The position numbers and the translations under genes were made by a program. Positions 32,219 through 44,902 of a stretch of 64,000 nt of DNA are shown here, piece by piece (the stretch's first letter is position 1; every line of letters starts with the position of its first letter). This stretch comes from Escallonia rubra. Taxonomy: Eukaryota; Streptophyta; Magnoliopsida; Escalloniales; Escalloniaceae. The stretch covers positions 186,001 to 250,000 of the forward strand of contig JAVXUO010001408.1 in NCBI GenBank assembly GCA_033065855.1, written 5' to 3'. The notes under the pieces are model-generated. The model worked only from the letters and a program-made list of their open reading frames with translations. It was not told the origin of the DNA and searched no databases.

Positions 32219-35200
32219 TTCTCCCACTTGGCCAAGGGTTATACTTAGGTTAACATAATAAGTTTTGACATAACGAACTTGAACAAAACATCAAGTAAGT
32301 TAGGCCAAATCTAACAAAAAATACTAAAACCGAATCGAAGATAGCATCTGTGTCTCTTAATGCCACATAACTGTTCTCCGGTTACAATATTTGATCTTTT
32401 GCTAATTATGACAGTCAAATAGCTTAATAGGCATGAATTGTACCGTTCCTTAATAAATAACAATATGAACGAGTTCATCTGATCTTTACATGAGTGTTTG
32501 TTTCAGAATACTTCACATGTGCACTTTTAACGAGAAGTAACAAAGGATAATCATAATATCCAGAATCCATAACATAAGGTGATCACGAAATAAATGTCTC
32601 AAATCAAAATCCCATCATCAAAAGGAAAAACTATCAACCAAACAAAAGCTAGCAACATGTTCTCTAAAGAGACTGGGTGGTTAGCCTTTCGTCATTGAAT
32701 CCGCTAACATAACGGTCGTACTGATATGCTGTATTGACAATATGTGATTCTGAATTATATCTCTCATAACGAGGTACTTAATCAATAATCTTAAAGGTAT
32801 CTACACACCCTGCATAATCAGAATCAGAATAACCAATAACCTCAAGGTTATCTGACTTCCTATAGGTAAGCATGAAATCATTGGTACCCTATAAGTAGCG
32901 CATGACTTTCTTGGCTGCTTTCCAATGACCAATTCCTGGGTTTATTTGGTAACGTCCAAGCATGCCAACTACATACGCTATATCTGGGCGAGTACATACT
33001 TGAACATACATGAGACTCCCTACTGCTGATGCATAAGGAATACGCTCCATTTCGTCTTGCTCCAATTAGTTCCTAGGACATTGCAGCAAACTAAATTTGT
33101 TACCCTTAACAACAGGGGCAACAGTGAGAGCACCGTTATGCATGTTGAACCTTTTCAGAACCTTATCAATGTAGGCTCTTTGGGACAATCCCAATATTCC
33201 ACAAGACCTATCTCGGTGAATCTCAATGCCTATAACATAAGAAGCCTCTCTAAGATCTTTCATATCAAAATTCTTAGACATAATTTTTTTGGTCTCATGC
33301 AACATATACATATCACTACTAGCAAGTAAGATATGATCTACATACAAAACTAGAATGATAAACTTACTCCCACTGATCTTTAGGTATATACATTGGTCCA
33401 CTGCATTTTCTTTAAAGCCAAATTTACTAATCACATCATGGAACTTAAGATACCATTGTCTAGAGGCTTGCTTTAATCCGTATATGGATTTTTTTCAACA
33501 TACATTTCATATGTACCTTACCATAAACCCTTCTGGTTGCGTCATACATACATTTTCATGCAAGTCACCATTAAGAAATACAGTCTTTACATCCATTTGA
33601 TGCAGCTCTAAATCATAATAAGCTACTAAAGCCATGACTATTCGAAAGGAATCCTTTTTCGACACAGGAGAAAATGTTTCATTATAATCTATCCCCTCCC
33701 TTTGAGTGAAACCTTTAGCGACAAGTCTAGCCTCGTCTCTTTCGACATTATCTTTAGGATCTAGCTTAGTTTTGTAGACCTATTTACAGTCTACAACCTT
33801 GGCCTTTTCAGGCAAGTCAACAAGGTCCCAAACTTCATTTATTTTCATCGACTTTAACTCTTTCATGGCCTCAAGCCATTGAGTTGAGTGATCGCTCATA
33901 ATAGCTTCTTTAAAGGATGTAGGATCATTTCTTATGCCTAGATTATAGTTAGCCTCATCTATGTACACAATATAGTCATCAGAGATGGATGTCCGTCTCT
34001 CTCTTCCTGACCTTCGAAGATGTTGCTCATTAGCAAAAATTGGAGCATGATCCATAATAGGGGGCACATCATTAGGTACTACCTCGGGTGCATCGTTATC
34101 CTCTATATGAGGTAATGACGCACCAACCTTTTGGATAACAGGAAAAGAAACATGATCCTGAATTTTCTCAAGGTTTATTATTCTTGGTGTACTACTCCCA
34201 CTATACTCAGCATCTTAAAAAAATGCTGCATGCCTATTTTCAACAATTCTATTGGTATGTAATGGACAGTAAAATCTGAAACTCTTAGACCTTTCAGGAT
34301 AACCTATAAAATGACAACTTATGGTCTTGGGATCGAGTTTCTTAGTAGGTGGATTGTAGACTTTTGTTTCAGCTAAACAGCCACACACCACAGACATGAA
34401 AATATTCTAAATTTGGTTTCCTCTGTATCCACAATTCAAAATGTGTTTTAGGCACAGACTTACTGGGAACCCTGTTAAGAATATGCACAACTATTTTAAG
34501 TGTTTCAACCCACAGAAACTTTGGTAAAGTGATTTGGCATATCATACTTCGTACCATATCTATGAGGGTACGATTTTGCCATTCAGCTACACCATTCTGC
34601 TGGGGTGTACCCGACATTGCATACTGAGCAACGATGCCACATTCTTCTAAATACAAGGCAAAAGGACTAGGGGTTACGACCCGTTTCAGAGAATTTTTCA
34701 TAATGTTCTCCTCCTTTGTCAGATCTTACAACTTTAATCTTTAGGTCGAGTTGATTTTTAACTTCGTCTTTGTAAGTCTTAAACATGGCAAGTGAGTAAG
34801 ATTTTTCATGAATGAGGTAAACATATTCATAACGAGAATAGTCATCAATAAAGGTGATAAAGTATCTATGACCATCAATACCCGGTGTAGGGAAAGGTCT
34901 ACAAATGTCAGTGTGGACAACCTTTAAAAGTTCCGTACTTCGAGTGGTACTACGTTTATTGCCTTTTACAAAATTTTCTCTAATACATTCAATACATGCG
35001 TCAAAATATGAGAAATCTAAAGAATGAAGAATTACATCCTTAATGAGGCGTTCCATTCTGCCTCATGATATGTGACCTAGACGTTCATGCCACAATTTAG
35101 CGGAATTTTCATTCTCTCATTTTTTCTTACCATAAGTTTTAGCAACTACATAATTCACGTTCATTGTTTTCAAGAATTCAGTAAAAGAAGCATTCAAAAA

Positions 35201-35929
35201 TAATTTGTAGAAGTTTACATCCAACAAACTAGAACCAATAACTCTAGAGTAAAGGACAAGGGAGAAGCCTTTATCCTCAAACTTAAACAAATATCCATAA
35301 CCGTCAAGTCTAGACATAGATATAAGGTTTCTAGTCATACTGGGAACATAAACAGTAGCAACTAAATCCAAATTGAAGCCAGTCTCCAAAACTAAACGGA
35401 GAGTTCCTACAGCTTCAACTTGAGATTTCTCTACATTTCCTAGCACACTACGGTCTCCTTGGTTTACCTTCTTCATAGAAAGGAATCCTTGCAATGAATT
35501 GGTTATGTGAAGAGTTGACTTGTGTCTACCCACCATGTATTTAAAGGAGCATCAATTGTATAAGACTCATAACAAATTCAAATAGATAAATTACATTTCT
35601 TTTCCAACCACTCTCTGAATTTATGACATTCTTTACCTCTACAAAAGTGACACTTGGGACCAGAAAAACCCTTGGTACCAGAGGAACTTTTTGTCAGTCT
35701 TGGTTACAAAAGCACTCGTATTCCCTTGCATGCTACCTTTGCCAAATTTCTTTCCTTTTCCTTTAGATAGGCCAGCTATGGCAACGTGAGCACCATCATG
35801 TTGTTCAGATTTTAGTCTATCTTCTTCTTGGACACACATGGAAATCAACTTGCTCATCTTCCACTTCTCTTTCTGCGTGTTATAGTTGGTCTTAAAAAGA
35901 CCAAACTGCACAGGAAGGGAAGTCATAAT

Positions 35930-36448
35930 TGTTGAACCCGGTGTCCAACCCAAAAGCATGCTCAAGAGTTAGGGAAGCCCACCAGATATAAGAATAAATC
36001 CCAAACCCCATGTATTGTCGAAGTGGGACTTGACACCCGCCCTCATGCGAAGTGTGGGAATAAGAGGTGCTCCTCTTGAATAAGATGTGGTCCCGTTGGA
36101 TCGAATGAGGGCGGCAGGGGCCTAGCTCTAATATCATGTGAACCTGGTGTCCAACCCAAAAGCATGCTCTAGAGAAGGAGAATCCCACAAGGTATAAGAA
36201 CCAATCCCAAACCCCATGTATTGTCGATGTGGGACTTGACACCCGCCTTCACGCGAAGCGTGGGAATAAGAGGTGTTCCTCTTGAATGAGAGGTAGTCCC
36301 GTTGGATCGAATGGGGGCGGCAGGGGCCTAGTTCTGATACCATGTTGAACCTGGTGTCCAACCCAAAAGCATGCTTAAGAGTTGGCGAAGCCCACCAGAT
36401 ATAAGAACCAATCCCAAATCCCATGTATTGTCGATGCGGGACTTGACA
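35930..36448 (-). mobile_element. TRIM (miniature LTR element) with three LTRs
   Basis: Three approximately 106-bp LTRs (35930-36035, 36137-36241, 36343-36448) alternate with two 101-bp internal segments (36036-36136, 36242-36342). The array is bounded by a perfect 5-bp duplication, ataat (35925-35929 and 36449-36453). As read on the minus strand each LTR starts TGTCAAGTCCC and ends TTCAACA or similar, and the segment beside the right LTR starts tggtatcaga, a tRNA-iMet primer site. There is no coding capacity. The LTRs differ at roughly 10% of sites, so the insertion is not recent. Host of the insertion: the gag region of the copia element at 31667-38583. Confidence 0.92.
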
Positions 36449-38015
36449 ATAATAAAGTGCACGATAAAACTTTCATAGATTTCCATGTCCAAGCCTTTTA
36501 GTTGAGAAGCCATATCATTCATCCATAAAATATGCTCAGGAACACCATTGGATCTACTGTATTTGAGCGTAACCATTTTAATGATGAGAGTAGTAGCATG
36601 TGCCTTAAAAGAGCCCTGAAACTGCTCTTCAATATGAGCCAGGTATATCTTAGCATTGTCTGAGTTAGGAATAGCTCCATGAATTGCAGTCGCAATGGAG
36701 CCTTTCATAATCATTATGGATATACGGTTGGAACGCTCCCACTTTTCATAAGCCGCCTTTTGCTCAGTAGAACTTTCAGCCGTAAGGGCAGCATGCGCAT
36801 CAACCCGTAAAGCATAATCCAAATCTATAACTCCAAGAATTATGTTAATCTGCTCTTTTCATTTTCTAATATTGGTGTCGCTCAATGATTCAATAGATGA
36901 AAGATAACTAGTAATTGCAGCATGACTATACGCTAAATAATAACAATAATCTTGCACATTAGTACCGAAAATTCATATGATGAAAATAGTTAGTTCATCA
37001 TTTAACATAATAAAATAAATTGAGGGATGAACAATTTATTTATATGAAAAATGTAAATACACAAAACCTTTTCCAAAAGAAAAAATTAACATATCTCTCA
37101 TAACCGGCCCAACCTTCCGTTGGGTCGGTTATTAACATACAAGTGTTTTTCCACCCTTAGTAATTTAGAAATCATTAGAAGCAACATGAGCACAAATTAT
37201 ATCACCGTTGGGCAGAAAATAATTTGACCAATACAATTTATTATTTCTTTTCTTTCCGCTTAAAAATTAAAATATAATATTTCGTTGGGCCGATTAATAT
37301 TTTAATTAATAAGCGTACATGATGTGGTTTTATCATAATCTTAATTTATAAAAGACAATAAATTTCCGTTGGGCCCCTTAATGCCAAAATAAATAAGAAC
37401 CACTAATTATTTCAAGCTCATTATAGTAGTCTAGAAATGCGAAACGAAACATAAAGTTTTAACATGATCTCGTAATTTTAGACTAATTCTTGAAATTATA
37501 ATAATATTGGCACGTTATATTCGTCAATATTCCAAATTAAACCAATATCAAAAACATTTAAAGAGTTCAAAACAGGCCCAAATTTTGTGGCCAAAAATAG
37601 GGCCTAATTCGCATGGCCTAAAAGGCGTAGACAGCAGCCCTTTTCCGGCCCAAACTTCAACGCCGCAAGGACCAATGTGGCAGGCCGAAAACAGGCCCAA
37701 AACAGCTAACAGAATATAATACCTAATTCTGGCCAAACAGGCCCAAACAGCTAACAGAATATGAGGCTTAATTCTGGCCGAACAGGTCCAACTCGGAAAT
37801 AGAATATAAGGCTTGGCCGAACAAGCCCAACTCGGTAGGCCCATTTTGGTTCAACATGGTGCCAACAAACACACGGCCACTCGGCCGAAACCGGCCAACA
37901 GGCCACACAGCCGGAATTTTTTTTTAAACGTTGGCATTCAAATGCAAAAAAAAAAAAAAAAAAACGAATTCAAGAACCTAAAAGAAAAATTCTATGTTCA
38001 TGCAGTTGATCAACG

Positions 38016-38029
38016 TGGCTCTGATACCA
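38016..38029 (-). promoter_or_regulatory. tRNA-iMet primer-binding site of the minus-strand copia
   Basis: The plus strand reads tggctctgatacca; the complement is tggtatcagagcca, the standard plant copia primer site, two bases from the right LTR. Confidence 0.9.
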
Positions 38030-38031
38030 CA

Positions 38032-38583
38032 TGTTAGAATATTTTATTCATCTTGACCCCATAATCAAGATCATTAGAATCTTAAATAGCTTAAACATAA
38101 GAACAATAGGGTTACGAACTCACCAGAATCGAAAGAAGCCATAGATTACCAACATTTTTATTCCGATGATGAAAGAATGCCAAGATGCGGAAGCAAACGT
38201 ATCCCTTTTGGTATTGATCTTCACTACTCTTCTCTATCCTTGATGATGGAATATAGTTGTGTATTTTTCTATTAATCTAGGAGGTAAAAGAGTAGCCAAA
38301 CATTATGATATTCTAGCCTCCAAGAAAAAGAGATATTTATATAGAGAGAGTAGTGAGATCAATCCTAAAGCTTGCCAAATCTCAACCGCCCATCAAAGTT
38401 AAGAGATTATGGTCTATAAAGCCTTTTATACACAATAAATCATTAGTGTATTGGATACTAAATTAAATAGGCTCATAATGTTATTTAACCAATTTAATTA
38501 ATTAATGTTCAAGTCAAATAAATAGTCAACGTTAGTATGACCCGTTAGGCCACTTAATTGGATTGGGCCGATCAATTTCAACA
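38032..38583 (-). repeat. 5' LTR of the minus-strand copia element
   Basis: 552 bp, pairing with 31667-32218. It is followed on the plus strand by the MuDR-like remnant. Confidence 0.9.
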
Positions 38584-39137
38584 TTGGATACGTTGATGTA
38601 GCGACAAAAATAGTAGGGATGGATGATAGTGAATCTGAGAAAGATAATGGGGATGACAATGAATTTGAAACTGAAAAGATGATGAGGTTGAGGTTGAATC
38701 TGAAAAAGAAAGGACATCGGGGAGATGATGAAGGAGGATGAGAAAATCAGGATGACCATGAAAATGATACTGATGATGAGAGTTATAAGGTTGGATAGAC
38801 AAGGAACATTTCTGATTCATGAGTGTCATTCTGTGTTGACCGTGATTATAACATAAGAGGTGATGATAATGACTTGTTTGACAATAATGATAACGTAAAT
38901 GCTGAGTGGTCTGGTGTTCGTAATGGTAGGTGTAAGACTTGAAAATCAAAGAAAGCAGATGAAGTTGTTTGCTTGAATGTGGACTGTGTATTAGGTAATA
39001 GGCCGGATGAATAATCTATATACGTAGCATCCGATGAGCTAGCGAGCCTTGATGGCTCTCAGATATTGAAAGCAACAAAATTTTCAAAATCTTGGGTTGA
39101 CACAGATTGACAGATACGAAGGATCCTAAGTTTGTCA
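38584..39137 (+). pseudogene. MuDR-like transposase remnant between two copia elements
   Basis: Acidic, D/N/E-rich frames: DSESEKDNGDDNEFETEK (about 38618-38671), IRGDDNDLFDNNDNVNAEWS (about 38846-38905) and YVASDELASLDGS (about 39021-39059). This pattern resembles the acidic N-terminal region of plant MuDR-type transposases. The frame is broken. The sequence resumes after the second copia element (45858 onward) with MEFISAAELEACEKS in the frame that runs into the insertion site. No catalytic domain is seen anywhere in the element. Confidence 0.45.
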
Positions 39138-40079
39138 TGTTGGAATTGGGTTTTAAACCCATTGTGGAGAAGCAACTTTGACTCAATTTTCAAATGGGTT
39201 CCAAACCATAGCTTGGTTAGGAACAAATTAATTCACGTTCATCTATTGGAATAGATGATCGTGGTATATTCACATGTTTAAAACGAATGAGAAGTGAATG
39301 AGAAAATTGAAACTAAAGTTAGTGGTTCACCTTGAAAGGAAAAGAGTATCCCACATTGAAGAGATAAAGCCAATGTTGTCTCCTTATAAGGCTTAGCCTT
39401 GAGCTAAGGGATGGGCCCCTTGGGGGTACCCATGTTTTGTAAGGAGGGAGGACCTAGGTTGACCCAAGGTCCACCACACGCGCGCCGCCCGCCCCGCCCC
39501 GTCCCGGTCCGTGGCTTGGGCTTGGGCTAGGCCCAATCAGGCTTTATTCTTTTTGGGACAAATAAATTTTATTTATTTAATCTCTTTTCCGAAAGGTTGT
39601 AACCTTTCATTTCCAACCAATCAGCTGTGAAGAGTTGCACCCCCCAGTGAATAATCTGTGTATAAAAACGAGTCAGTTTACAGAAGTTAAGTAATGTATT
39701 AATTAATCCCGAAGTTCTTCTGTACAAGAGTCTGTCCAGTTTTTAGTGTTTCGAAAAGAAGAAAGAGTTCTACCATTGTTTGGTTCGCCGGGTCTGGAAA
39801 TTTGGTGTGCTACTATTTTCAGACGTAGCCGTTGTATCCTGGGAGACTATCGTCGAGAGCCGTCAGCACCGTTGCGGGACGAATAAGTCTTAAGGACAGT
39901 GAATCAAATTCACGCCTCGGCCCCCTTTTTCCTTTGCTGTTCTGCAATCTTGTTGTGAGTTCATTTTAATTGTTCTTGCAAAGACTATTTGTTATGTTTA
40001 GTAAACTACATCATTTCTGTATTTTCGTACTTAATTATTTTCTGCACAAGTATACACAAAGTATATATTTCGAGCAACA
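39138..40079 (+). repeat. 5' LTR of the young copia element
   Basis: 942 bp. A TATA-like tgtataaaaacga lies near 39658, followed by the presumed transcript start region. Confidence 0.93.
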
Positions 40080-40310
40080 ATCTTAAGACTTATTTCCCGT
40101 ACTTTGTGTACATGTGTAGAAACAGTATTTTCTAAACAGTGTTTTTCAAATTTCGTTTTCTTATTTGATTCTATCAATCTATACTAAAATTATTTTCAGT
40201 TTCTGAATTTAATTTTAGTAATACTAGAATTTGTTTTCGTTATACCTTTGTGATAGACTGGATTATTTTTGCTTATTAATAGTTGTTATATTCTGTTGAT
40301 AGATATAACA

Positions 40311-43300
40311 ATGGCTACTAGCGAAACCAATTCGGAAAGTGGACCGGTTCATCCCAGCGGTGGGACTGTGTATGCGACACCTTACGTTGCACCTGCTCAT
40401 GGTTCCGTTGGACTTGGTGAAAGACCGGAAAAGTTCAATGGAAAGGATTTTAAGAGATGGCAACAGAAAATGTTGTTCTATCTTACCACCTTGAACTTGG
40501 CAAGGTTCTTGCACGAGGATGCACCAGATCTTGGTGACAATCCTGACCGGCAAACAGTGGCTGCCGTGGATGCTTGGAAGCATTCGGATTTTTTGTGCAA
40601 GAACTACATCCTCAATGGATTGGACAATGCGTTGTATAACGTATACAGTCCAATGGCCAATGCGAAAGCATTATGGGAATCCTTGGAAAGGAAATACAAA
40701 ACGAAAGATGCCGGCTCAAAGAAATTTGTAGTCGGCAAATTCCTTGATTTCAAGATGGTGGATTCCAAGACTGTGATTAGTCAAGTCCAAGAGTTTCAGC
40801 TAATCCTCCATGATATTCATGCGGAAGGGATGGTACTTGGAGAATCTTTTCAAGTGGCTGCGCTAATTGAAAAATTGCCACCTACTTGGAGAGATTTCAA
40901 GAACTATTTGAAGCATAAGCGCAAGGAGATGAAGCTTGAGGATTTGATTGTGAGATTGAGGATTGAAGAGGATAATCGCCAGTCCGAGAAAAAGGCCGGG
41001 AATTATCATCAAGAAGCCAAGGCAAATGTGGTCGAGCAAGGTCCGTCAAATAGGAGGAAAATTTCCGATTCGGACGGTCCAAGTGGAGCTAGCGGCTCAA
41101 ATTCCAAAGGCGGTGAGAAGAAGAAGTTCAAAGGGAATTGCTATGTGTGCGGCAAAGCTGGCCATCGTGCTAAGGACTGTCGCACAACCAAAGGAAACTT
41201 TAAGAAAGGAAAGCATTCTCAAGCCAATGTGACGGAAGTTACCAAGATTACCGAGGACGTGACAGATTTGAATCTATCTGCGGTGGTATCCGAAGTCAAC
41301 TTGGTTGGAAATCCCAAACAGTGGTGGGTAGACACAGGCGCTACTCGACATGTGTGCTCCGAGCGAAGTATGTTTACTACATATGAGAGCGCCAACAACG
41401 AGAATCTGTTCATGGGAAACTCTTCTTCTTCAAAGGTGCAAGGGATGGGCAAGGTGGTCTTAAAGATGACATCCGGCAATGAGTTGAGTCTCAACAATGT
41501 GCTTCATGTGCCGGACATTCGAAAGAATTTAGTTTCGGGCTCATTGTTGAGCAAAAATGGTTTTAAGCTAGTTTTTGAGTCCGACAAGTTTGTACTAACT
41601 AAGAGTGGAATGTTTGTAGGAAAAGGGTACCTTTGTGATGGTCTGTTTAAGCTAAATGTAATGACCATCGTACCTAAAGTTGTACCAAATTCCGATAATA
41701 ATAATAATGTCTCTTCTGCTTACTTGTTGGAATCTCCTAATTTATGGCATCATAGATTAGGTCATGTGAATTATGGTTCGTTACAAAAGCTCGTGAAAAA
41801 TGGTTTGTTGCCTAAAATGGACTTTGACTCACATAAAGCATGTGAAATTTGTGTTGAAGCTAAAATGGCTAAAACGTCTTTCAAGTCAATTGAAAGAAGT
41901 ACGGAACCTTTAAGTCTAATTCATAGTGATATATGTGACTTAAAAGTGGTACAATCTAGAGGAGGAAAAAAGTATTTTATTACTTTTATTGATGATTGTA
42001 TGAGATTTTGTTATGTATATTTGCTTAGAAGCAAGGATGAAGCCTTGGAAGCATTTATGCAATACAAAATTGAGGTTGAAAATCAACTTAGCAAGAAAAT
42101 CAAAGTACTAAGAAGTGATAGAGGCGGAGAATATGTTTTCCCTTTTGAAAAATTTTGTGCCGATCACGGAATCATTCATGAGACCACGGCACCGTATGCG
42201 CCTCAGTCAAATGGAATTGCTGAGCGGAAAAATCGTACTTTAAAGGAAATGATGAATGCTTTGTTGATAAATTCTGGACTACCGGATAACTTGTGGGGGG
42301 AAGCGGTCTTAACCGCAAATCATATACTTAATAAAGTACCTCACAAGAAGTTGCAAAAGACACCTTATGAGCTATGGAAAGGTCGTCCTCCTTCCTTCAA
42401 ATATCTTAAAGTGTGGGGGTGTCTAGCAAAGGTAGCTATCCCACCACCTAAAATGGTCAAAATAGGACCTAAAACGGTCGATGGGATTTTTATTGGATAT
42501 GCAAGCCATAGCTCGGCATATCGGTTCTTAGTGTATAAATCTGAAGTTGACGATATACACGTCAACACCATAATGGAGACAAGGAATGCACATTTCTTTG
42601 AAAATGTATTTCCTTATAAAGTTGCACAAGAACGAAGTTCTTTAGAAAGAACTAATAAGGACCAAGAACCCTCACAAGAGGAAGATGAGCCAAGACGTAG
42701 CAAGAGAGCTAGAACGTCTACATCTTTTGGTCCTGATTTTCTAACATATTTGTTAGAAAATGAGCCTCGTACTTATAGTGAAGCAATGTCGAGTCCCGAA
42801 GCTCCTCATTGGAAAGAGGCTATTAATAGTGAAATAGAATCCATCATGCAAAATCATACATGGGAACTGGTGGATCTTCCTCCTGGAAATAAACCATTAG
42901 GGTGTAAATGGATTTTCAAGAGAAAGATGAAAGCTGATGGAACGATCGAAAAATATAAGGCCCGACTGGTTGTCAAGGGATATAGACAAAAGGAAGGCCT
43001 TGATTATTTCGATACATATTCACCAGTTACAAGAATAACATCCATTCGAATATTGATAGCTATTGCAGCTATTAATAATCTTGAGATACACCAAATGGAT
43101 GTGAAAACAGCTTTCCTAAATGGAGATCTTAATGAAGAGATCTATATAGAGCAACCCGAGGGGTTTGTAGCTCCTGATCATAAAAGGAAGGTGTGCAAGC
43201 TTGTTAAGTCACTTTATGGACTAAAACAGGCTCCGAAACAGTGGCATGAAAAGTTTGATAAAGTCATGATCGAAAATGGCTTTAGAATCAACGAATGTGA

Positions 43301-44303
43301 TAAATGTGTCTATGTTAAAGGCACGGAAAAAGGATATGTCATTGTTTGCCTTTATGTGGATGACATGCTCATTATCGGGAGCAATAATGAATTCATTAAG
43401 GCTACAAAGAAAATGTTGACCAGTAAATTTGATATGAAAGATATGGGTGTGGCTGATGTTATACTTGGTATGAAAATTACCAAAACATCAAATGGACTAG
43501 TCTTGTCACAATCTCATTATATTGAGAAAGTGCTAGACAAATTTAAAAGTTATGATGATAGTCCAGTTAAGACACCACTAGATGTAAATTTACATCTAAC
43601 AAAGAATACTGGTGAAGGAATATCTCAATTAGAGTATTCACGTATAATTGGTAGCCTAATGTATATCATGAATTGCACGAGACCCGATATAGCATATGCT
43701 GTCAGTAAACTGAGCAGATATACTAGCAATCCAGGGAAGAATCATTGGATAGCTATTGTAAGAGTTTTAAGGTACTTAAAATATACCTTAAGCTTTGGGC
43801 TGTATTATACAAGATATCCAGCTGTATTAGAAGGATACAGTGATGCCAACTGGATATCAGATTCTAATGAAACAAAATCCACAAGTGGATATGTGTTTAC
43901 ATTAGGAGGAGCAGCTATTTCTTGGAAATCCTCTAAACAGACATGTATTGCCAGATCCACTATGGAATCTGAATTCATTGCTTTAGATAAAGCAGGAGAA
44001 GAAGCGGAGTGGCTTCGTAATTTCTTGGAGGATATTCCAAATTGGCCTAAGCCTGTGCCACCAATTTGCATACATTGTGATAGTCAATCTGCAATTGGAA
44101 GAGCACAAAGCAGTATGTATAACGGCAAGTCAAGACACATACGTCGCAGACACAATACCGTTAGACAATTACTTTCTAGTGGAATTATCTCTATTGACTA
44201 TGTGAAGTCAAAGGATAACATTGCGGATCCGTTAACGAAAGCTTTGACTAGAGAGAAAGTAAATGTGTCATCAAGGGGAATGGGTCTTAAGCCTATGAAC
44301 TAA
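40311..44303 (+). CDS. Ty1/copia Gag-Pol polyprotein
   Basis: A single frame of 1,330 residues from [10 protein letters not shown] (the frame is open 14 codons further upstream, but this ATG suits a copia gag start). Parts in copia order: gag of the UBN2 type (about 1-260), CCHC zinc knuckle [14 protein letters not shown] (about 277), protease with [12 protein letters not shown] (about 338), integrase starting with the zinc-binding HHRLGHVN region (about 480) and its core, reverse transcriptase with YVDDM (about 1015), and RNase H (about 1180 to the end). The order integrase before reverse transcriptase defines Ty1/copia. Gag and Pol share one frame, as is common in plant copia elements. The lineage within copia was not assigned. 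Confidence 0.93.
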   Translation: MATSETNSESGPVHPSGGTVYATPYVAPAHGSVGLGERPEKFNGKDFKRWQQKMLFYLTTLNLARFLHEDAPDLGDNPDRQTVAAVDAWKHSDFLCKNYILNGLDNALYNVYSPMANAKALWESLERKYKTKDAGSKKFVVGKFLDFKMVDSKTVISQVQEFQLILHDIHAEGMVLGESFQVAALIEKLPPTWRDFKNYLKHKRKEMKLEDLIVRLRIEEDNRQSEKKAGNYHQEAKANVVEQGPSNRRKISDSDGPSGASGSNSKGGEKKKFKGNCYVCGKAGHRAKDCRTTKGNFKKGKHSQANVTEVTKITEDVTDLNLSAVVSEVNLVGNPKQWWVDTGATRHVCSERSMFTTYESANNENLFMGNSSSSKVQGMGKVVLKMTSGNELSLNNVLHVPDIRKNLVSGSLLSKNGFKLVFESDKFVLTKSGMFVGKGYLCDGLFKLNVMTIVPKVVPNSDNNNNVSSAYLLESPNLWHHRLGHVNYGSLQKLVKNGLLPKMDFDSHKACEICVEAKMAKTSFKSIERSTEPLSLIHSDICDLKVVQSRGGKKYFITFIDDCMRFCYVYLLRSKDEALEAFMQYKIEVENQLSKKIKVLRSDRGGEYVFPFEKFCADHGIIHETTAPYAPQSNGIAERKNRTLKEMMNALLINSGLPDNLWGEAVLTANHILNKVPHKKLQKTPYELWKGRPPSFKYLKVWGCLAKVAIPPPKMVKIGPKTVDGIFIGYASHSSAYRFLVYKSEVDDIHVNTIMETRNAHFFENVFPYKVAQERSSLERTNKDQEPSQEEDEPRRSKRARTSTSFGPDFLTYLLENEPRTYSEAMSSPEAPHWKEAINSEIESIMQNHTWELVDLPPGNKPLGCKWIFKRKMKADGTIEKYKARLVVKGYRQKEGLDYFDTYSPVTRITSIRILIAIAAINNLEIHQMDVKTAFLNGDLNEEIYIEQPEGFVAPDHKRKVCKLVKSLYGLKQAPKQWHEKFDKVMIENGFRINECDKCVYVKGTEKGYVIVCLYVDDMLIIGSNNEFIKATKKMLTSKFDMKDMGVADVILGMKITKTSNGLVLSQSHYIEKVLDKFKSYDDSPVKTPLDVNLHLTKNTGEGISQLEYSRIIGSLMYIMNCTRPDIAYAVSKLSRYTSNPGKNHWIAIVRVLRYLKYTLSFGLYYTRYPAVLEGYSDANWISDSNETKSTSGYVFTLGGAAISWKSSKQTCIARSTMESEFIALDKAGEEAEWLRNFLEDIPNWPKPVPPICIHCDSQSAIGRAQSSMYNGKSRHIRRRHNTVRQLLSSGIISIDYVKSKDNIADPLTKALTREKVNVSSRGMGLKPMN

Positions 44304-44902
44304 AGAGTTGCCATAATGGAAACCCTACCTAGCTGACTGGAGATCCCAAGATCTAGGTTCAAAGGGAAAACCGAATTATGTAAATGCGACTCAGACAGAG
44401 CACTGTGGGGGGTTAAAACCCTCATATCCATTCCTATGATGAGAAGACAGTGTCACCTACAAAAGGTTAGGTTAAGCTATGCTTTTAATGACTCTTATAT
44501 CTTGGAAATCTAAGTAGGGTTGCGGTAGGAACCTCTTAATAAGAAGTCACCTATGTGAGTAAGAAGTGGGGCCGCTTCTATGAGAATTGTAAGGCTGAAT
44601 TCTCAAAGAGTACTCATGAAAACCAGGAGTTGTTCAGGGCCAAAATGAACACAACAATGAGAACCTCAAAACAATGTTTGAGCGATACTGTGTGAAGTTC
44701 TATTGTCTCGGTTTACACTAAGGGTTGAACAGTTCAAGACATCATGTTCACTGGTTAACCAGTAAATCCGATAGTTCTCACTAGGGAAGGTTCAAGGCCA
44801 TCGGCTACCTATCCCGATGCAGTGTCGTTCTAAAGAACTCTTTCTTATGTCAGTGTTTCTGTGCGTATAGAGTCCAGTCAATTTTCTATTCATGTGGGGG
44901 AT
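44304..44902 (+). other. 3' non-coding region of the young copia element
   Basis: About 600 bp between the polyprotein stop and the 3' LTR. No coding; ends in the polypurine tract. Confidence 0.8.

Larger units (their letters stand above)
31667..38583 (-). mobile_element. Ty1/copia element, minus strand, broken
   Basis: LTRs of equal length (552 bp) at 31667-32218 and 38032-38583, both TGTTAGAATA...AACA as read on the plus strand. The primer site complementary to tRNA-iMet (tggctctgatacca on the plus strand, 38016-38029) directly adjoins the right LTR, fixing the minus orientation. Parts from right to left: gag (36822 to 35640), protease and its spacer (35536-35117), integrase (35056-34369), reverse transcriptase and RNase H (34067 to about 32300). 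The coding region is broken in several places. By eye the LTRs differ at about 36 sites (6-7%), suggesting roughly 2.5-5 million years at common plant rates. No matching 5-bp target duplication is visible (gatca against ttgga). A TRIM is inserted in its gag region. Confidence 0.93.
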
